A stretch of 64,000 bases of DNA from Stratiolaelaps scimitus. Lineage: Eukaryota; Arthropoda; Arachnida; Mesostigmata; Laelapidae. The notes beneath the pieces are model-generated. The model was not told the DNA's origin. It ran no database searches and was given only the letters and a program-made list of their open reading frames with translations. The DNA is taken from positions 13,739,501 to 13,803,500 of the forward strand of contig JABWDB010000002.1 of NCBI GenBank assembly GCA_019614645.1, given 5' to 3'. The translations under genes and the position numbers were made by a program. Shown here in pieces: positions 1 to 14,197 of this stretch (the stretch's first letter is position 1; each line of letters begins with the position of its first letter).

Positions 1-3000
1 TACATCCGTCATCCCGAGAGCTGGTTGCTTCTGCCGTCCAAAAAATAATGAACTCCGAGAGCAGCCCGCCCCTTAGCTCCCTGTCGCCAAATCGAATAAT
101 TAAACAAACATCATCCTGAACAAAAAGTTGTCCGAGCAGAGGACAAAAACAGTTGACGCGAAGAATCTCGTAGCATAAAAATGGTATAAGTAAAGATGTA
201 TCTGAGCACTCACACAAACGCACACACACAGACAGAGATTCACGCAAACGGCTCTAGTCATTCAACGATCCTGCAGCGTGAAAGCAAAATCACAGTGAGA
301 GCCATACAAAATCCACAATTGGCATTCGCTGCCAATGACAGTGGCACTGGTGGTGGTGTTGATGCACTTACGACGATCCGAAGTGAACGCTATAAAAAAC
401 AACTTGCAACTTCCTGCCCGGGACGCCGCGCCGGGCTCGCGGGATGCTTTCCCGCAAGAGGTATCGCAAGAGGCTGGATCATGCTGGAGTTCGTCGCCTC
501 TCTCTCTCTCTCTCTCTCCTTTGCTCTCTCGAAAGGAGTGGCACTAATGTCTGCCTGGCCTCCAAACAGATTCAGACGATGCAGTGTTAGCTATGTGTCC
601 ACCAGCCAAGGGGGGGGTGGGTGTTTAGTGGCCTAAGTGCCGCCCACCAAGCGAAAATGGGTGACGACGACGATGATGATAATACAAAAAGCATTTACGA
701 ACGAAAAAAGCCTTTCTTTGCGGGGGGCATTTTGTAGCCCCCGCCGTCCCCTCCGCCACAGCTTGCTATCGATGCAGCTATAGCTGCTGTGTCTGTGTAT
801 ACTTGTTTGAGTAATGAGGATATGTGGCATGAATGAGTAAGCGATCCCAACGCGTCGCGGTTCGCAAAAAAGAAAATATACACATGATGTTGATTGGTGT
901 CAGGCTAGCACTATCTCTGATTTGTAATGGATAGCCCATCGGTTCAAGATGTTTACTATCCAGTGAGATGAGGAAGAAGAGAGACGATTAGAACAGCGTA
1001 TGCGCAAGGTCTACGAAACTGAAAACTGGATTATACGGCCGCGGGGCAACCGCCGCGATTTCAAACAGTTGTCGAGTGAATATAGCTTCCAAAAGAGTAA
1101 ACGTCGACTCGACAAAAAAACAACGATTGTACGCGCATGCAACGAATGTAACGATGCCCGAAGACGCACGCGGCATAGGATAATATGATGTCTGTTCCAC
1201 GATAGCGTGTAGAGAGGTAGCCATTGTAGGGTGGGGGCGACGAGGGCAGCGAGGTCTACTCAGAAAAACAAGCCACCCTCGAAGAGTTGTGCCGATTCCA
1301 CTCCCGCCTCGTGTCTCTCCCACGTCTGAACTTCACCCCACGTCAAGGGATTTGCCAGACCGCGCTCATCCGCAGATGGGCGTTCGGCTTGACAGCAGGA
1401 AGATGCACGCCTGGGCGGCTGGAGGACGCAGAGATGGAGCGTTGCAGATTTACCGTGGCGGGATTCGTACGTGAGCATAGAACGACGTCGTCATGCGCGA
1501 TAGACACGGAGCCGGCGGTGGCGATGGTGTTGATGCACAGGCGGGTAGCGGCGTTGGATTGGCCCGAAAATGGAGCAGCTCTCAAATACAAATGCATTAT
1601 CTTGTGTTGCTTTTTTTTTAGGGACGGAACGCCTTCTCTATTAGACAAGGTGCCCACGGAAGTTTGCAGAAGACATAAACGAATGAAATAAGCCCGTAAC
1701 CAAAAACACGCTTCTGGGCCACCACGATCGCGGTTTTGATTTGTAATTTCCGTCAATTTTCAACCGCGTATGATTTAACAGAAGAAATCGGTTTGGTTGA
1801 GGCGTCAACGCCATCAGCTTGGTTATTTCGTTCACTTAAACTTGAGGGAAAGGAAGCCTTGATAGGTGGCGCTTTGGTCAACTTGAGCCCGTGTTACCGT
1901 CAAAAGGAAGCCTGGTCGTCGTTTAGGGTTGGCGGGTGTAGTCTATAGAGATGGGATTCGGAATTACCGGAAGTCAAAATCGGGGGAGAGCAGTTAGTGT
2001 GATTTCAGGCTATGCTATTGTCCCTGACGCTTCTGGGGGAATGTTCTCTAGTAGCAAATAGAGAGTTAATAAGAATAATAATATCAACTATATTGAACCT
2101 CTTTTCCCCCCTTGTATTTGAAACCTTAGGCGGGCACGGCCCCCTCACTGCGAACTTCCTCGAAGAGGTCTAGCATCGACTGATTAGCGCCACCGAGGAC
2201 ACGCGCGCAGGATCCTTCCTTTTGCAACGCCTGTTCCTCTCTGTACAGAGAGGCAATGCGATCGCCTTCCTCGGGACACTTTCGGCCTCGGCCCCGGTTC
2301 CCAACTAACCTTTTTGTATGTTTAAATACAATGTGTTTGTTACTATATCAACCATAACCAGAAACATTGCATTTCACGTCACCTATATTTTCGCATATCA
2401 TAATATTAATATTGGCATTTGCAGTGGTGGCTTTCGTCTAACCGACGTAACTCCCGATAGAACTCGTAAAAACGTGCGATACAACGCGCACAGACTCGTG
2501 TAGAACACGAGCAGTCAATGCGCCGTAGTATGAACCTATTACGGACGGGTGAACCGTCGGCATTGATGAACGATAATCAAATTTCCCTCTTATCGATGTC
2601 TCAAGCTCTCAGGGGTTAGTATGCTATCGTTTCCATTCCGATGTTGTCCTTTGACAGTGTCCCTCTCGCTTCAGTCTGAGGGATGCACGTACGTTCAGTT
2701 CGAAGGAGACGGTTGTACTCATGCGGATCATTCCTACTTTCCTTCAAAATCAGACCGGCTTTACCGCCGGCTGCTGCCGATCAGAGCTATCCCGTGACGC
2801 TGTAGAAAAAATCAGGAAAAAGCCAGCCTTGAATGTCTTGTAGGGCGTCTGCACAACTCGTCGTCCCTCGGAGGAGATCTAGGATAATACAAGTCATATC
2901 TGTCTTCAAGTAGACAAGAGGATGAGGCCATGCCGAGCTTGATATTGGGCGAGTCTGTGCAACAGAAGAGAAGAACGCATTGACTGTGAAGCTGAGAGAT

Positions 3001-3394
3001 AAAGTGCTTGTGTCTGTATCAGAGATGGAGAGAGAGAGAGAGGATAGCGGCAGACAGGGAGCGAGAGAAAGAGAGAGAGAATCAGCACATGAGCCATAGT
3101 GAAAGACCAATATCGAATTAAACCGCACTTAGTTGCTTCCCTAGAGGATTAGGCGACTCGTGCGGGCGGCCGCATCTCAGGCTTGAATCCGGTGCGGCTC
3201 AGCTATTTTTCTCGGTTTTGCTTTGCGAAATTCGATGTCAATGTCGCTGCCCGAAGAGCGATAAAGGAGCAAAAGAAAGCCTATAGTAGTTGACTTTGGT
3301 TCAATAAAAATCGACCAATTTCATTGATCAGATTACAGCATCTTTGGACACGTTTCATCGCCAGAACAAATCTTTTAACGCATACGTCACCTCG
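1..3394. other. Non-coding region, no confident gene
   Basis: No open frame here looks like a protein family or has convincing splice signals. What can be seen is a (CT)n run at 498-518, GA-rich repeats around 3028-3080, a mixed-composition patch at 1000-1560 with overlapping spurious frames in several phases, and otherwise unstructured DNA. It could be intergenic or the intron of a gene whose exons lie outside. Confidence 0.6.
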
Positions 3395-3542
3395 GACATG
3401 AGTTCTTCTGGTTACGTCGGTCCTGGGGGTGCTTTTTTTTTTCTCGACGTGGTGTCGGGACAAATTAGGTGGACTGGCAATATCGTTTGGAGTTTCTTTT
3501 CGATTATTGGCGTGGCAGTGGTACAGAACAATTTACTGAAAG
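3395..3542 (+). CDS. Candidate exon with one hydrophobic segment, unknown protein
   Basis: An open frame can start at the ATG at 3398 (or enter from upstream) and runs to a strong donor, AAAG then GTAAGT, at 3542/3543. The roughly 48 residues end in a hydrophobic stretch (WSFFSIIGVAVV) that could be one membrane helix. A run of ten T within the frame and the lack of a matching downstream exon in the right phase argue against it. I do not recognise the protein. It may be chance, supported mainly by the perfect donor. Confidence 0.15.
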
Positions 3543-4152
3543 GTAAGTAAACTTTAAGTAAAATCGTTAAAAGTTGGCCGTTCTTTAAGCCAATATTTGC
3601 GCTCCGCCGATATTTTTTTATATTTTTCAATACACGCTAGTAAATAAATCGGTATTTATATAACATGTACAAAACTACACCTATTAATGATCGTGCACAA
3701 AAGAGTATCTTAGAACCGGTTGGTTATCCCGTCATAGAATGGCGTCGGTTCTTGATTACCATTTTCTCTAGACAGTCGCAGAGAGGTTTAGATATTTCAA
3801 TTTGAATCATTAGAGTCGTGAGAGCACATTTAATCTTCATAATGGATATCCCTATGACAATTGGCCCATACAGAGCGTGCTTACTATACATGCATATATG
3901 GTGGCTGAGTGCCGTCGCCGGAAAATGTCGGAGAACATCCCATAAGGACTGAGCGTGTCGTTGAATGTCGAGAGGGGATTTTGCCTGTCAAGGTGGCTTG
4001 GATAAACTGTGAATACTAATGCTAATTTTCAAACTGTATCACTTTCTCGCTCTGTTTCCTCCATTGAACATCACCACGCAAACAGTGAGCCTTTGTCTTT
4101 TGCTAACATTTAAGTTTAACTTGTTCCATGCGATTGTTCATCCCATCACCAG

Positions 4153-4464
4153 CTTATGGTCCGTTCGAATAACAAGATAATCAAGATCCCTAGCTCAGGC
4201 CAGAGTCTCCCCAAAATAGATGACTGTTGGGCTGCAGTGGCTCCACATCGAGAGCTACTCCAGCAGCTCGACGCAGAAGCAGTGACCAGTGGCCAAGACG
4301 ACTTCCATTATAGTGACCACGCGGGTGATCAATCAGTTATCGCAGATGATGAACTGCAATTCGCCCTGGATGATTCATTGACAAGATTACATAGCATTGG
4401 TCCGTGGCAAACTTCGTGGAAGGATGGTACCACGTGTATCGGCCGGCAGCTTTCACACCTATAA
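4153..4464 (+). CDS. Candidate terminal exon, acidic protein of unknown function
   Basis: A pyrimidine-rich stretch ending in CACCAG at 4143-4152 is followed by about 103 open codons to a TAA at 4462-4464. The encoded segment is acidic and hydrophilic in the middle (QLDAEAV, QDDFHYSDH, ADDELQFALDDSL), a composition more typical of real protein than of the surrounding noise. No domain is recognisable and no partner exon was found upstream in a compatible phase. It could be the last exon of a + strand gene starting before this point, or a chance open frame. Confidence 0.25.
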   Translation, partial: LMVRSNNKIIKIPSSGQSLPKIDDCWAAVAPHRELLQQLDAEAVTSGQDDFHYSDHAGDQSVIADDELQFALDDSLTRLHSIGPWQTSWKDGTTCIGRQLSHL

Positions 4465-6210
4465 ACAGAGATAGATTACCAATTGTTACCAAGTGGTAGC
4501 GCCTTTTTCGTGGCTTCGTTGGGAACGAACTCCACCCATTTTTTTTTTCTGCTCGCTGAGCTCATCCGCAAAACGAGATATACTCATACAACGTCGGGCT
4601 CTTGTGGCATCATTAACACTACGATTTAGATATATGTGGAAGCTAGGGAGGATTAGATGATGACCAGCAATCTCAAATGAACTCTGTTTCCATCGAGCGA
4701 GAATTGTGCTGAATAGGGCGAGAGCAGCTGACCTAGACACTTAAAAAAATTCACTCCTCACTCAAGCTTCGCCGTCTCTCCCATTTTTCTCGATCTTTAC
4801 CTGGTGTACTGTTTCGCAATTGTCCGCATCAGTTCTTCTCGAATCTCGAAGGGCTGGCACAAACGACGCGAGGCAATCATCACTTTCGTCGTATACAGCA
4901 CTTGGGTCTCAAGCATGGATTGACTTAGCTTGTTACTAAAGATGTGTGTGTGTGTGTGTGTGTGTTTGTGAGAGAGACGATGAGAGATGACTGCGGCTTA
5001 CCCGTACACACGTGTGTATGCATCCAAACTCGTCTTTGTTGAGGCGTCACCTCCTCTAATGGTGATTTGTGTGCCGGGAAATACCACGCCGTACATGTAT
5101 TGTATACACATCAAACGCTACCTCAACGATCCTCGTTAGGTAAAAATATTGATTCATAATACATTTATTTTTATATCTATTATTGCTTATAATGTGAAAT
5201 GATCGTTTCATTGTACAAGGGATGAGAAAGGCTATAAGATCATATGATTTAACGGTCAGATCGTTCATTCAAATCATCAAAATGGTATAGGTTTCTGTTG
5301 CTTTAAAGGGATCGTAGTTTTTTCTTTTCAACATGCCACTGAATGGCGGCGCGTTGTATCAGCTCGCAGAGATCAACGTGACATTTCACCTGTGCATTAG
5401 TATTTGACCAGGTTGATTTGCAGACCCTCGCCGGCGAGTTGTTCATTCGTTTGTGTTAGTCCAATATCCTACAGGCATTTACTTTCTTACAAGATGAATA
5501 TATGTCTCATTATCCAGTTACGATGTCCGGTAACAGGCCAGCCTGGCCATTCGGTATCACCATCATCTAGATCCGAAAGTGGGATGGAGAATAAGATACG
5601 CCTCTCGGGGCAGCCTCATCGGACTTAATATTGAGCATCCGATAGAACAAAACATGAAGTCCGTTTCATATCGGTCTCAAACTCGAATAAGGCCCTTTTT
5701 TGCGCGGTTATAGCGCCTGGTGATGACTCTTGATTGGATAGTTTTTCCTCAAGTCGAGATCCGTCCTTTGATCACGAACATATTGTGTTTGAAGCATGGC
5801 CCCATACGGGTGTACCTTCTTCTTGTGCTGTTCAGTCAAAAACGGATTAAACCTGTCGCATCAAGCTAATTGCCGACAGAGTATACATATCTTCAAATAA
5901 CTGTTTACGTCCTTTAGTAATGCACACACACACACATATACACAGGAAACGGACAAGTCTTGCACACACAACTCAACAATATCTTATACCTAAGTAACCT
6001 CTTTTCCTCTTCTTTCTCACATGTGGGAATTGTCTATGGTCTACCCGCTTTTGTCTCCTCTAACCTGCTCTGATAGGTAATCACAATATATGCGCACTTG
6101 GCATAGAGGAGTACAATTTAGCCTGCACGACGACTGAGGTTCTTAGATTGAAAATTATTGTCCCTATCACTTGCTTTCGTTAGTTCACTTCGTCCTAACC
6201 GCATTTATTT

Positions 6211-6219
6211 CTCTCTCTG

Positions 6220-6250
<31 letters not shown>
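6211..6250. repeat. (CT)n microsatellite
   Basis: A 40-bp CT-dominated tract with two interruptions near its left end. Similar polypyrimidine or polypurine tracts occur at 498-518, 10763-10790 and 29546-29574, so this class is common in this genome. Confidence 0.9.
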
Positions 6251-7428
6251 AACCATCATTTCCCCCGCTATTGGTCATTATCAGCGCTGTTCGCTCGCCT
6301 ACCCACGTCGTTGTGGGTGAGACTCATCTAGTTCTCTATGTCGGCCTGGTCAGTCTAGATTCTGTAAACTCCTACCCCCTCCCTGAGGCTGAGGTGGTCG
6401 GGAGGATACGTTACCCTTCTGATTCCACCTTGAGAATGTATTATATGTATAGTGTAATAGATTCGAACCTGTTCGTGACTATGCCCTATATCGGCTCGTA
6501 GTAGCGATGATGTAAAGGACTACTGAATAAACAGCAGGTTACTTATTAAATGATCACATATGATCGCAACTATGACCACGCATCATTTGCAAATGCAATT
6601 AGGCCAAAACAATAACCAACAACAGATACATCGGTTACTATATCTATCTCGTTAGCAAATATGATATCTCCATGCATAGGTCACAGATCTCTCTCTCTCT
6701 CTCGGTAGTTGGTTGCCGACCTGTCCAGAACGCGTTTTTATTCCCGTCCACCACCACTACCACTCACCTTTTTCACACCCACTTTTTCGTCTCGTGCCAG
6801 TACGCGCTGCACTTGAAATTCTTAAGTGGTTCTTCATTCTTGCGAGCTAGGCAGCGAGCCGGATAGCCAGCCAGCTACGGCGAACGTTGAACGGTCGCAC
6901 CATAGTGACGGAGAGCGTTCCCGAACGCCCCGACCAGCACTCTCCAAGGTTCGTTGGGAGAGTGGCTGCGCTGCCAGGCCATTCCCGTCGGCTTCATCGT
7001 TGAACGGTACCAGCTCTAACACTGCTTCATAGTGTACTGTCAGGGGCAAGTCGCGGAGCAGAGAAAGACATCTCTCCTCTCGACAGAGGAATTGAGTAAG
7101 ACAGAGAGAGAGAGCGAGAGAACTGGTGCGGAGCAGTTGGGACTACTCCGCCGAGATGAGCAGGCTAGCTCCACCGTCTCGTGTATGCCAAGGGGATACG
7201 GCACGACAACAGAGTGGAGACGACCACGGCCGACCGCCACCACCGACCGCCGTGGCCAGAAGCGCGGTAGTGTTGAAGAGGGACGTTGTGCGAAACGATA
7301 GCCGCGGGCAATTGCCCCTTTCTTCTCGTGGCTGGGTCACCTTCCTTTGTCGCCGCAGGATTTTATCTTCTCTTTCTCCGTTCGCCCCGCTTGCCATCCA
7401 CCCATTTTAGAACATTTTGCGTCACACG

Positions 7429-7456
7429 TATATATATATATATATATATATATATA
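7429..7456. repeat. (TA)n microsatellite
   Basis: Fourteen TA units flanked by ACACG and CGTAGAA. It lies just downstream of a GC-rich patch. Confidence 0.9.
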
Positions 7457-8807
7457 CGTAGAATGAGTACAATTTCTGCTAGACGTGCTATAATCAATAG
7501 AACTGTGCATACACTCAAGTGCACCTAACGCACTTGATGGTAGACGTGCACGTATCACCGTTAAACAAGCTGAGTCCATGCGTAATGTATAGTGGTTGAT
7601 ACCGATGTTAAAAGTACATTCCAGTTTGCTGTTCTACGGCCGGCTGTAACCCTGATTAGATCACAGAACTCTGAGCAGCCGATAGATCCGAGATTTGGCT
7701 GTATGTATATATTCATACCGTTTTTCGAGATTACTCTCTCTTTCGCTCTCTCTCTATCTCCGCCCCAACCATTTCTCCGTGAAGAAGGATATTGATAGAG
7801 TGTAACCGGCCTATTTCGCAGTTGGGGAAACTATATCGTATGTATTCATAGCCTGCCGTATTCATAAAAACTAAGCAGGCCCATATATAATAGAAGATAC
7901 AACTTGTTGCCCGGTCGGTTGGCTATTAAGACGAGCTGTGTTTGTTTTGAGGTGCCAAAGAATAAGTTCGAATCCTAAACGGTTCCCGAGTGCCGAGTAG
8001 CTTTCATCATCCGACTTCCCATAGAATGATTTTCGCAGTTTGCATGCTTGAAAACCTCTGGATTTCAATATGTTCTCGGCAGATTTGTTGGTTTCAGCTA
8101 CAACCGTTTCACACCAGTTTTCTTCAACAGATATCCGCGTGGCGCACAAGTGTTGCAGTGAACTTATATGTTGCATATTTCAGTGTTAACAATGATATTT
8201 TTATGGTTAATAATCGTTGTCTTATGCATATGGCATATGAGAGACATTATACTTCATTGGGGTTCATAGCCGTATACTGACTTTCTTTACCCCAGCGCTG
8301 TATTCGATCAGGCTAGCGTAAAGTTCCCTTAGTTCGATTCAGTGCGAACGCCGCAGGTTGATATATGAAACACCGGTACAGTAGTCGCAAGCCTCCATTC
8401 CTTCTGTTGATTCGAGTGGTCGAGTATTCCTCAATTGATAAATTCTTCCTCTTGCTGTTTAGTTGGACAATCGGAACATTTGAGAATGATGCTGTCAGAT
8501 CCCTTGTCTATCTGTATATCGTATCTGTCTTAGATCTGTACAGGTTTGTGACTGTGGACACTGGGGCGGGGATTATGCGGAAGCTGGTCTCTTCGTTCAG
8601 TCTGTTTCTCCTCGTCGTCTTGTCTCTAGTCGTTTAACCTCAGAAGAGATCGTCCAGCGTCTGTCCATAGAATCGGAGACCCCCCCGGCATCGTTACCTT
8701 CTCATAGGCAGGAAACAATTAACCGGGAAATGAAGAAACACGCGTAACGAGGAACACAGACTGTTTTCAAGTGGCGAATTTTCAGAGTACGTCTCATATC
8801 TACACAG

Positions 8808-8825
8808 TTTTTTGGGTCAGCCTAA
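8808..8825 (-). mobile_element. Mariner-like terminal inverted repeat remnant (right end)
   Basis: The 18 bases read TTTTTTGGGTCAGCCTAA, directly followed by a TA repeat. The reverse complement, TTAGGCTGACCCAAAAAA, occurs exactly at 34104-34121. It resembles the TTAGG... ends of irritans-type mariners, which insert at TA. No transposase frame is present next to it and the sequence beyond the 18 bp differs between the two sites, so this would be an end fragment of a decayed or internally deleted copy. Confidence 0.4.
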
Positions 8826-10761
8826 TATATATATATATATATATAGGTGTGGAACGGAAAATCCAGCTGGCCCAGCGAAGTCCCAGCTATGTCACCAGTG
8901 ACATAGATAATCAAATGTTTCCTTTGTTTTAGATGTTAAGCAAGCTACAAGCCGCCTTAGCATGTCTGCCATAAACTGCGCATATATACCATACACATGC
9001 ATGTATTTGTAGTCATTCGCCTTCTAGTAACAACACAAGTGGACTTCTGCAGGCCGTGAAAATTTTAAATACCGGGATAGGACTCGCTGAGCTCGTGCTT
9101 CCTGGCCCCCGTCTCCCCTAAGAGTAATCGCCGTTGGGTTTAGACAGGGGTTTAGCAGCAACGCCGGCAGTTGGTTGCAGCCGGTTTGCAGAATAACATA
9201 GCCGTTCCCACCGACCCTCTTCCCATTCCCTAAGCATCCTTTGCTCCGCAAGGTGTTGCCCTTCAATAAGCTTGGGCATGCCAAGTCGCGGAGACGAGCG
9301 GGCGTCGCTGTCGACGACGTCAAAGACGATTGTTCCGCTCGGTTGAGTTCGCATGCTTGGTACGCGAGCATTGCCCCTGCTGAAACTCTCTAGCTCCTCT
9401 CACTCACTGACTCCGCTGTCTCCACGCAAAGGACATTGAGGTTGGTGGGACTCGCGGGTCATGGGGGAGCCGCGAATATTTTTGTCGCGACAGGGCTCAC
9501 CCTCTTCGGAAAGTTGTGTTTGACTCCCTTTACAGGCACATTTCGTGTTTATTGGGCGACGACATACAGACAGATCGAAACGACCAGGCTGAAATGGTTT
9601 CGGCCTCCAGTCGGATCGCACGCTTTCGCCCCGCGAGCTTTCCGATGGGATGCGCTGCGGAAGCCATTTCCGTTTCGTCACAGGATGTGGCTCCATTCGA
9701 GGAGTGAACTCTATGTTAGGCGCTGTGTTAATGTTCGAGAAGTAAATATTCTATACGCGTATAACAACTATACAGATTTATGAGCGCATCGTATCTGTCG
9801 CAGATGATCGGCACCAACGCTGTCATTTGTTATATCGCAGCGGTTCGGACGCGCGTGCTGGAGAGAAAACAACATTTTACTCTGCATCGGCAACTTGCTC
9901 TTTTTAAGTTCATCCAATGATCGACGTTGGTTCCGTCAAGAATCAAGTTTCCCAATCGGGTCCGCCGGTACGAGAAGTCGCATCGTTGAACCGGGTGGTT
10001 TTCATCCCCATACAGTGAAAAGGTAGACTTCGCCTCTCTGCCACGATATGCGGAAGTGAAGATTTCTCTACGAGATTGATACCTCTATGATATTGTACAT
10101 GACGAACGCTGACAGCTAAACGCCGTGCCGACTTCGCATCGGGCCGTGTGCCGTAGTCTCAACGGGCTGCTCGCCCCTTACCTCACCTTCGCGGCGTGGC
10201 CTTCCCTTTACGCCCACTGCTTTTTTCCTTAGCTGCAGTGTTATCGCCTGTCACAAGTGATACCGGCTGTCCCCATCTCTGGTGCCAGCCTCAACAGGCG
10301 GGGTGGCAGCCCCAAATTATCAAGTCATCCCCGTCCCTCGTGCTACCGCGCTCACCAGGTGCGGACAGACCTTCGTCGTCCAACAGCCGATCTTTTGAAG
10401 TCGCCCCAACATGATGCTCTGCTATATCGCTCTCTTCGCGAGCAGAGTAGCGTCGTTCAAGAAAAAGCTCTGATTCACCCAACCCACCTTGAGAGACAGA
10501 TGGAGGGAGAGATCGCAGGGTGTACCCGTGCGACATCGAACGCTATAGCCTGCTATAGGATATGGTGCATGGTTCGTGGCAAGGCGTCCTGTGCGCACGC
10601 GAGTGGGGTCTAGTTGGGCTTGTTGAGCATTGAAGCTTCAGAGCTACGTTTGGCCTGACCCGATTAGAAGAGTGAAAGAGAAGGAGAGATCGAGAGGCAC
10701 TCTCTATGTTGACTGTATGAATGCATGCTGCTGGGCTCCCGTTGGCCCGCTGTATGAGAAC

Positions 10762-10762
<1 letters not shown>

Positions 10763-10814
<52 letters not shown>

Positions 10815-10816
10815 AG
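10763..10816. repeat. Compound (TC)n-(TA)n microsatellite
   Basis: Fourteen TC units (10763-10790) run directly into thirteen TA units (10791-10816). GT-rich sequence follows at 10832-10852. Confidence 0.9.
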
Positions 10817-13800
10817 TCTATGTAAGTCGGTATGTGTGGGTGTGTGTGTGTGCGTATCTCTCTCTGTGTGGAAGGCGATCACCATGTCGGTTGTATTGCG
10901 CTAATCTCCGTGGTTCACTTTCAGCGAGTCTTTAAAGAGGATGGTAAAGGTAGTTGTCTCCAAAAAGGGACACACACCAGCACCACGTCTCGCCACGACG
11001 GCGTTTACGACGATGGCCACTGTATTCCTACATGTCACAGATAAATAAGCTCTGTGATAGTAGTGTATAGACGCAGACACATACGTGATCGAAGCTACGC
11101 GCGCAGGAAGAAGCGAGAGGAAGAAGGAGGACCGCTGAGAACTCCGCTGAAGACGAATGAAAACAACAAAGCCCGGCTATGCCTGGCCATTCAGGTTTGG
11201 ACCCGCCAGTCGTGGCACCAGCCTCGTCGCCACACGTCGGATCTACTGGTCTCACTACCGGAGCACTACAACGATGTGGCGCACGTGTCGCTGTCGCTGG
11301 ATGGCACCAGATAGCATGTAGGGATGTAGCAGTTAGAGGAAATTGTACCCGGGCGAGTTTCGACGACCGTTGAAGCTAAGGAAGGTTCGGGGGGATAAGG
11401 GATCTGGAAGCCACTATGGCGGCTAGTGAGGCCGCAGTGGTTCCTCAATGAGAGAGAGATAGAAGACACTGAATGAGACAGAGTGAGAGAGAGAGAGAGA
11501 TACTCGTCAGCGGGGCGGCGCGGATGCGCAATCAGATATGTTGGGCTCATCTCTTCCGAAGTAGGAATACTCGCTAATAGGTATGAATTGCCTGCGTTAA
11601 CCTCATGGAAACGGTGCCTCTAGTTACGATAATGTCATATGAAAATGGGCAGAAATCCTCGAAGGGTAGTTGCGGCTACCCAAGGCGCATATGAACATAA
11701 CCGTAACCGGGTTCGACAGCCCACTTGCTCGAGTTGACAAGATGTAAACGGTACACATTATGCTATATTTCCGCGTTTCATACAAGAGAGAACCAATTCA
11801 AATAGCTTGCGCATCTTGCATTCAGCCAGTTTCTGGCAACAGCGAGCATCAGTGTGGCCAAGTAAAAATTGTATGGGCAACGTACCTAAGCTCGGTTTAC
11901 TTGTCATCCTCGTATCTGTCTACTGACTGCTAACATTCACCACGCCTTCTCGCTCTATCTCTCTCGCTCGCTTTTCTCATCATTGTTCGTACTAGAGAGT
12001 ATACGGTTATTGCCCCAATAGCAACGATTCTTTACGGAGTAGGATAAACTGTGTCTTGCTTATCCGCCAGCTGTTGGGAAGGCGAGCGAGTGCAATGATT
12101 TCCGTAGTGAGAAGCGTTTACATCGAGAAGGCGAACGAAAAGCAGTGACCTCCTTCCTTCCGGATTTAGCGGCCCTATCACCCGGGGCCGCGTGGACGGA
12201 AACGCACTGATCCGGTGGTCTTCAGCTGGAGGACGAGGAAACGAAAAAGGACGAGAGATTTGTCTAATTTCGCTCATTATATATATATTTTTTTTATATC
12301 TGGCGTCGGTCGTCAGGTTTTCAGCATCTCACAGATTCGGGGTAGATACTCGATATACATACGAGACACGTTGCCGATAAATACGTAATGTCCGGCGTGA
12401 ATATCATCGTATATAACGCTGTTGTTCACGTTTCGTATTTGAATTACGTGTATACACGAAGCATCTTTGTCATTGCATTTAGCTTAGCAGCTAACAAATG
12501 AAAGGTTTGCATATAAATACCAATTTCATGTAAAGACACCCGAACAAACATTTTAAATACACACAAGTAAATGCAACATTTAGCTTGAGCTGACGAGCGC
12601 TTGTGGTAAGCCTTCCATGCCAGTTGGTGTCTCCCCTATGTGCAGGAAAGTTCACTCACGAGCATTAAGCGCTAACGTTCAATCGTAACTTCGTTACATT
12701 TCTGGGCGGTCAATTGGATTATTGCCGTTAACAATGAGCGGCCGGTAGGGGCCGACGAGTCATCTCCGTTCCTTCGCCTATTGCTCTGCTATCCCCACCA
12801 ACTTTGTTTCCGCATCTCTTCCCAGGCGAAGGTTGGCGGTCGAGCCAAGCACTCGCTCACGCGGTCGTTCTGACTAGAATCGCTCGAGAGATGCAAATGA
12901 GCCAAATTAAAAATCTACCTTTGTATACTACTACTACTATACCGGACGTAGTAAATATTGTGATGTCACATTCATCTAAGCCTGTTTGAGCCTCCCTTCT
13001 GCTGGAGTGAAGCCTCCAGTCAGCTCGCGTCATTCAATTCCTCTCTCTCACTCTCGCTCTCTCTCGGTCGTCGCCGATTGGCAATCTGAGCTGGTGCGCC
13101 GCATTTATGATAGCTCTGGGCAGCAGGAGGGGATTACGACACGAGGTTAACAAGCGAGCTCACACTCTACCAATTTACCCAACCATCAAGCATTTCCCTG
13201 CGGGCTGTTGCCGTGTGTGTGCGGCTTGTTTATATGGGTCGCCGTTTAGGTCACCCTCGCGGTGTGCTGCAGGGGTGAATGGAAATGATTCCTTCACGCT
13301 GCTGCTGCTGCCGGCGCCGCAGCAGCATGGACTATCTGGTAAATGGCTTGCAATTGCTCGGTGGTTACACCGAGCTCGGTCCCTGCGTGGCTGGTTCATT
13401 GGCAAAGCCTAGCTACCTGTCTGGCTGGCTTATCCGTTACTAATCCGCAGTCAGTGCAACCTGCTACGGTCGCCACTCACAGCCGATACTCGGATGACTT
13501 GGGTGGGCGCAAACGCCAGCAAGCGATCGCGCGCGGGCACGCGCGTAGTGAGCCAGGTGCGCCCTCCGAGCGACACAGGTCGTCAAACAAGTTAACACAA
13601 CCTCGTGTTGCCACTGTTACACTGTAGAAGTACACGACCGACCCACAGACCGACGTACTTAGCTGATGTAATCTTTGAGCCCCTTTGAGATTCGAGCAGA
13701 AGAGGAGCACCTCACTACATCCATTGGAGAAATCACTCAAGCGAAACGTACGGTCAGTTGTTGTGCAAGACATCTCGCGCATGGATATTCACATGGACTA

Positions 13801-14197
13801 CAATCTTCATTCTGCTACTCAGGATGTGCTCCGTGCTTTGTTCCAACAAGAAGTGGTGTAGCCAAGGCGGGCAAGATCGCAAGCATGCAAAGCCTCCACG
13901 TAAACGTGGACTCAAGGGCAGATTGAGCAGCCGGTAAGGGAGACGGCGGTGATGGAGAAGCCAATAGCAGGTATGGGATCATGGCAACGGCACTACACTT
14001 TATCCCAGCTTTGGGCGTAGTCGGTGTTCTGCAGGTGTGCCTGATATAATTGTGAGCACGAGGCCACTACGCGAGTCTCACTTTCCGTATTCAAGACCAA
14101 GCAAGACCCGCAACCCTGCACTCTGAACAAAAAGGCGTTTCGCTAAAATGTTCCTGTGAAATTTGCAATACAACAACGATTTAGACAGCGGCCAAAT

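Noticed and set aside
7968..7985. GTTCGAATCC motif resembling a tRNA T arm
   Set aside because: Upstream sequence does not form D or anticodon arms at proper spacing and the acceptor stem does not close; not called as tRNA.
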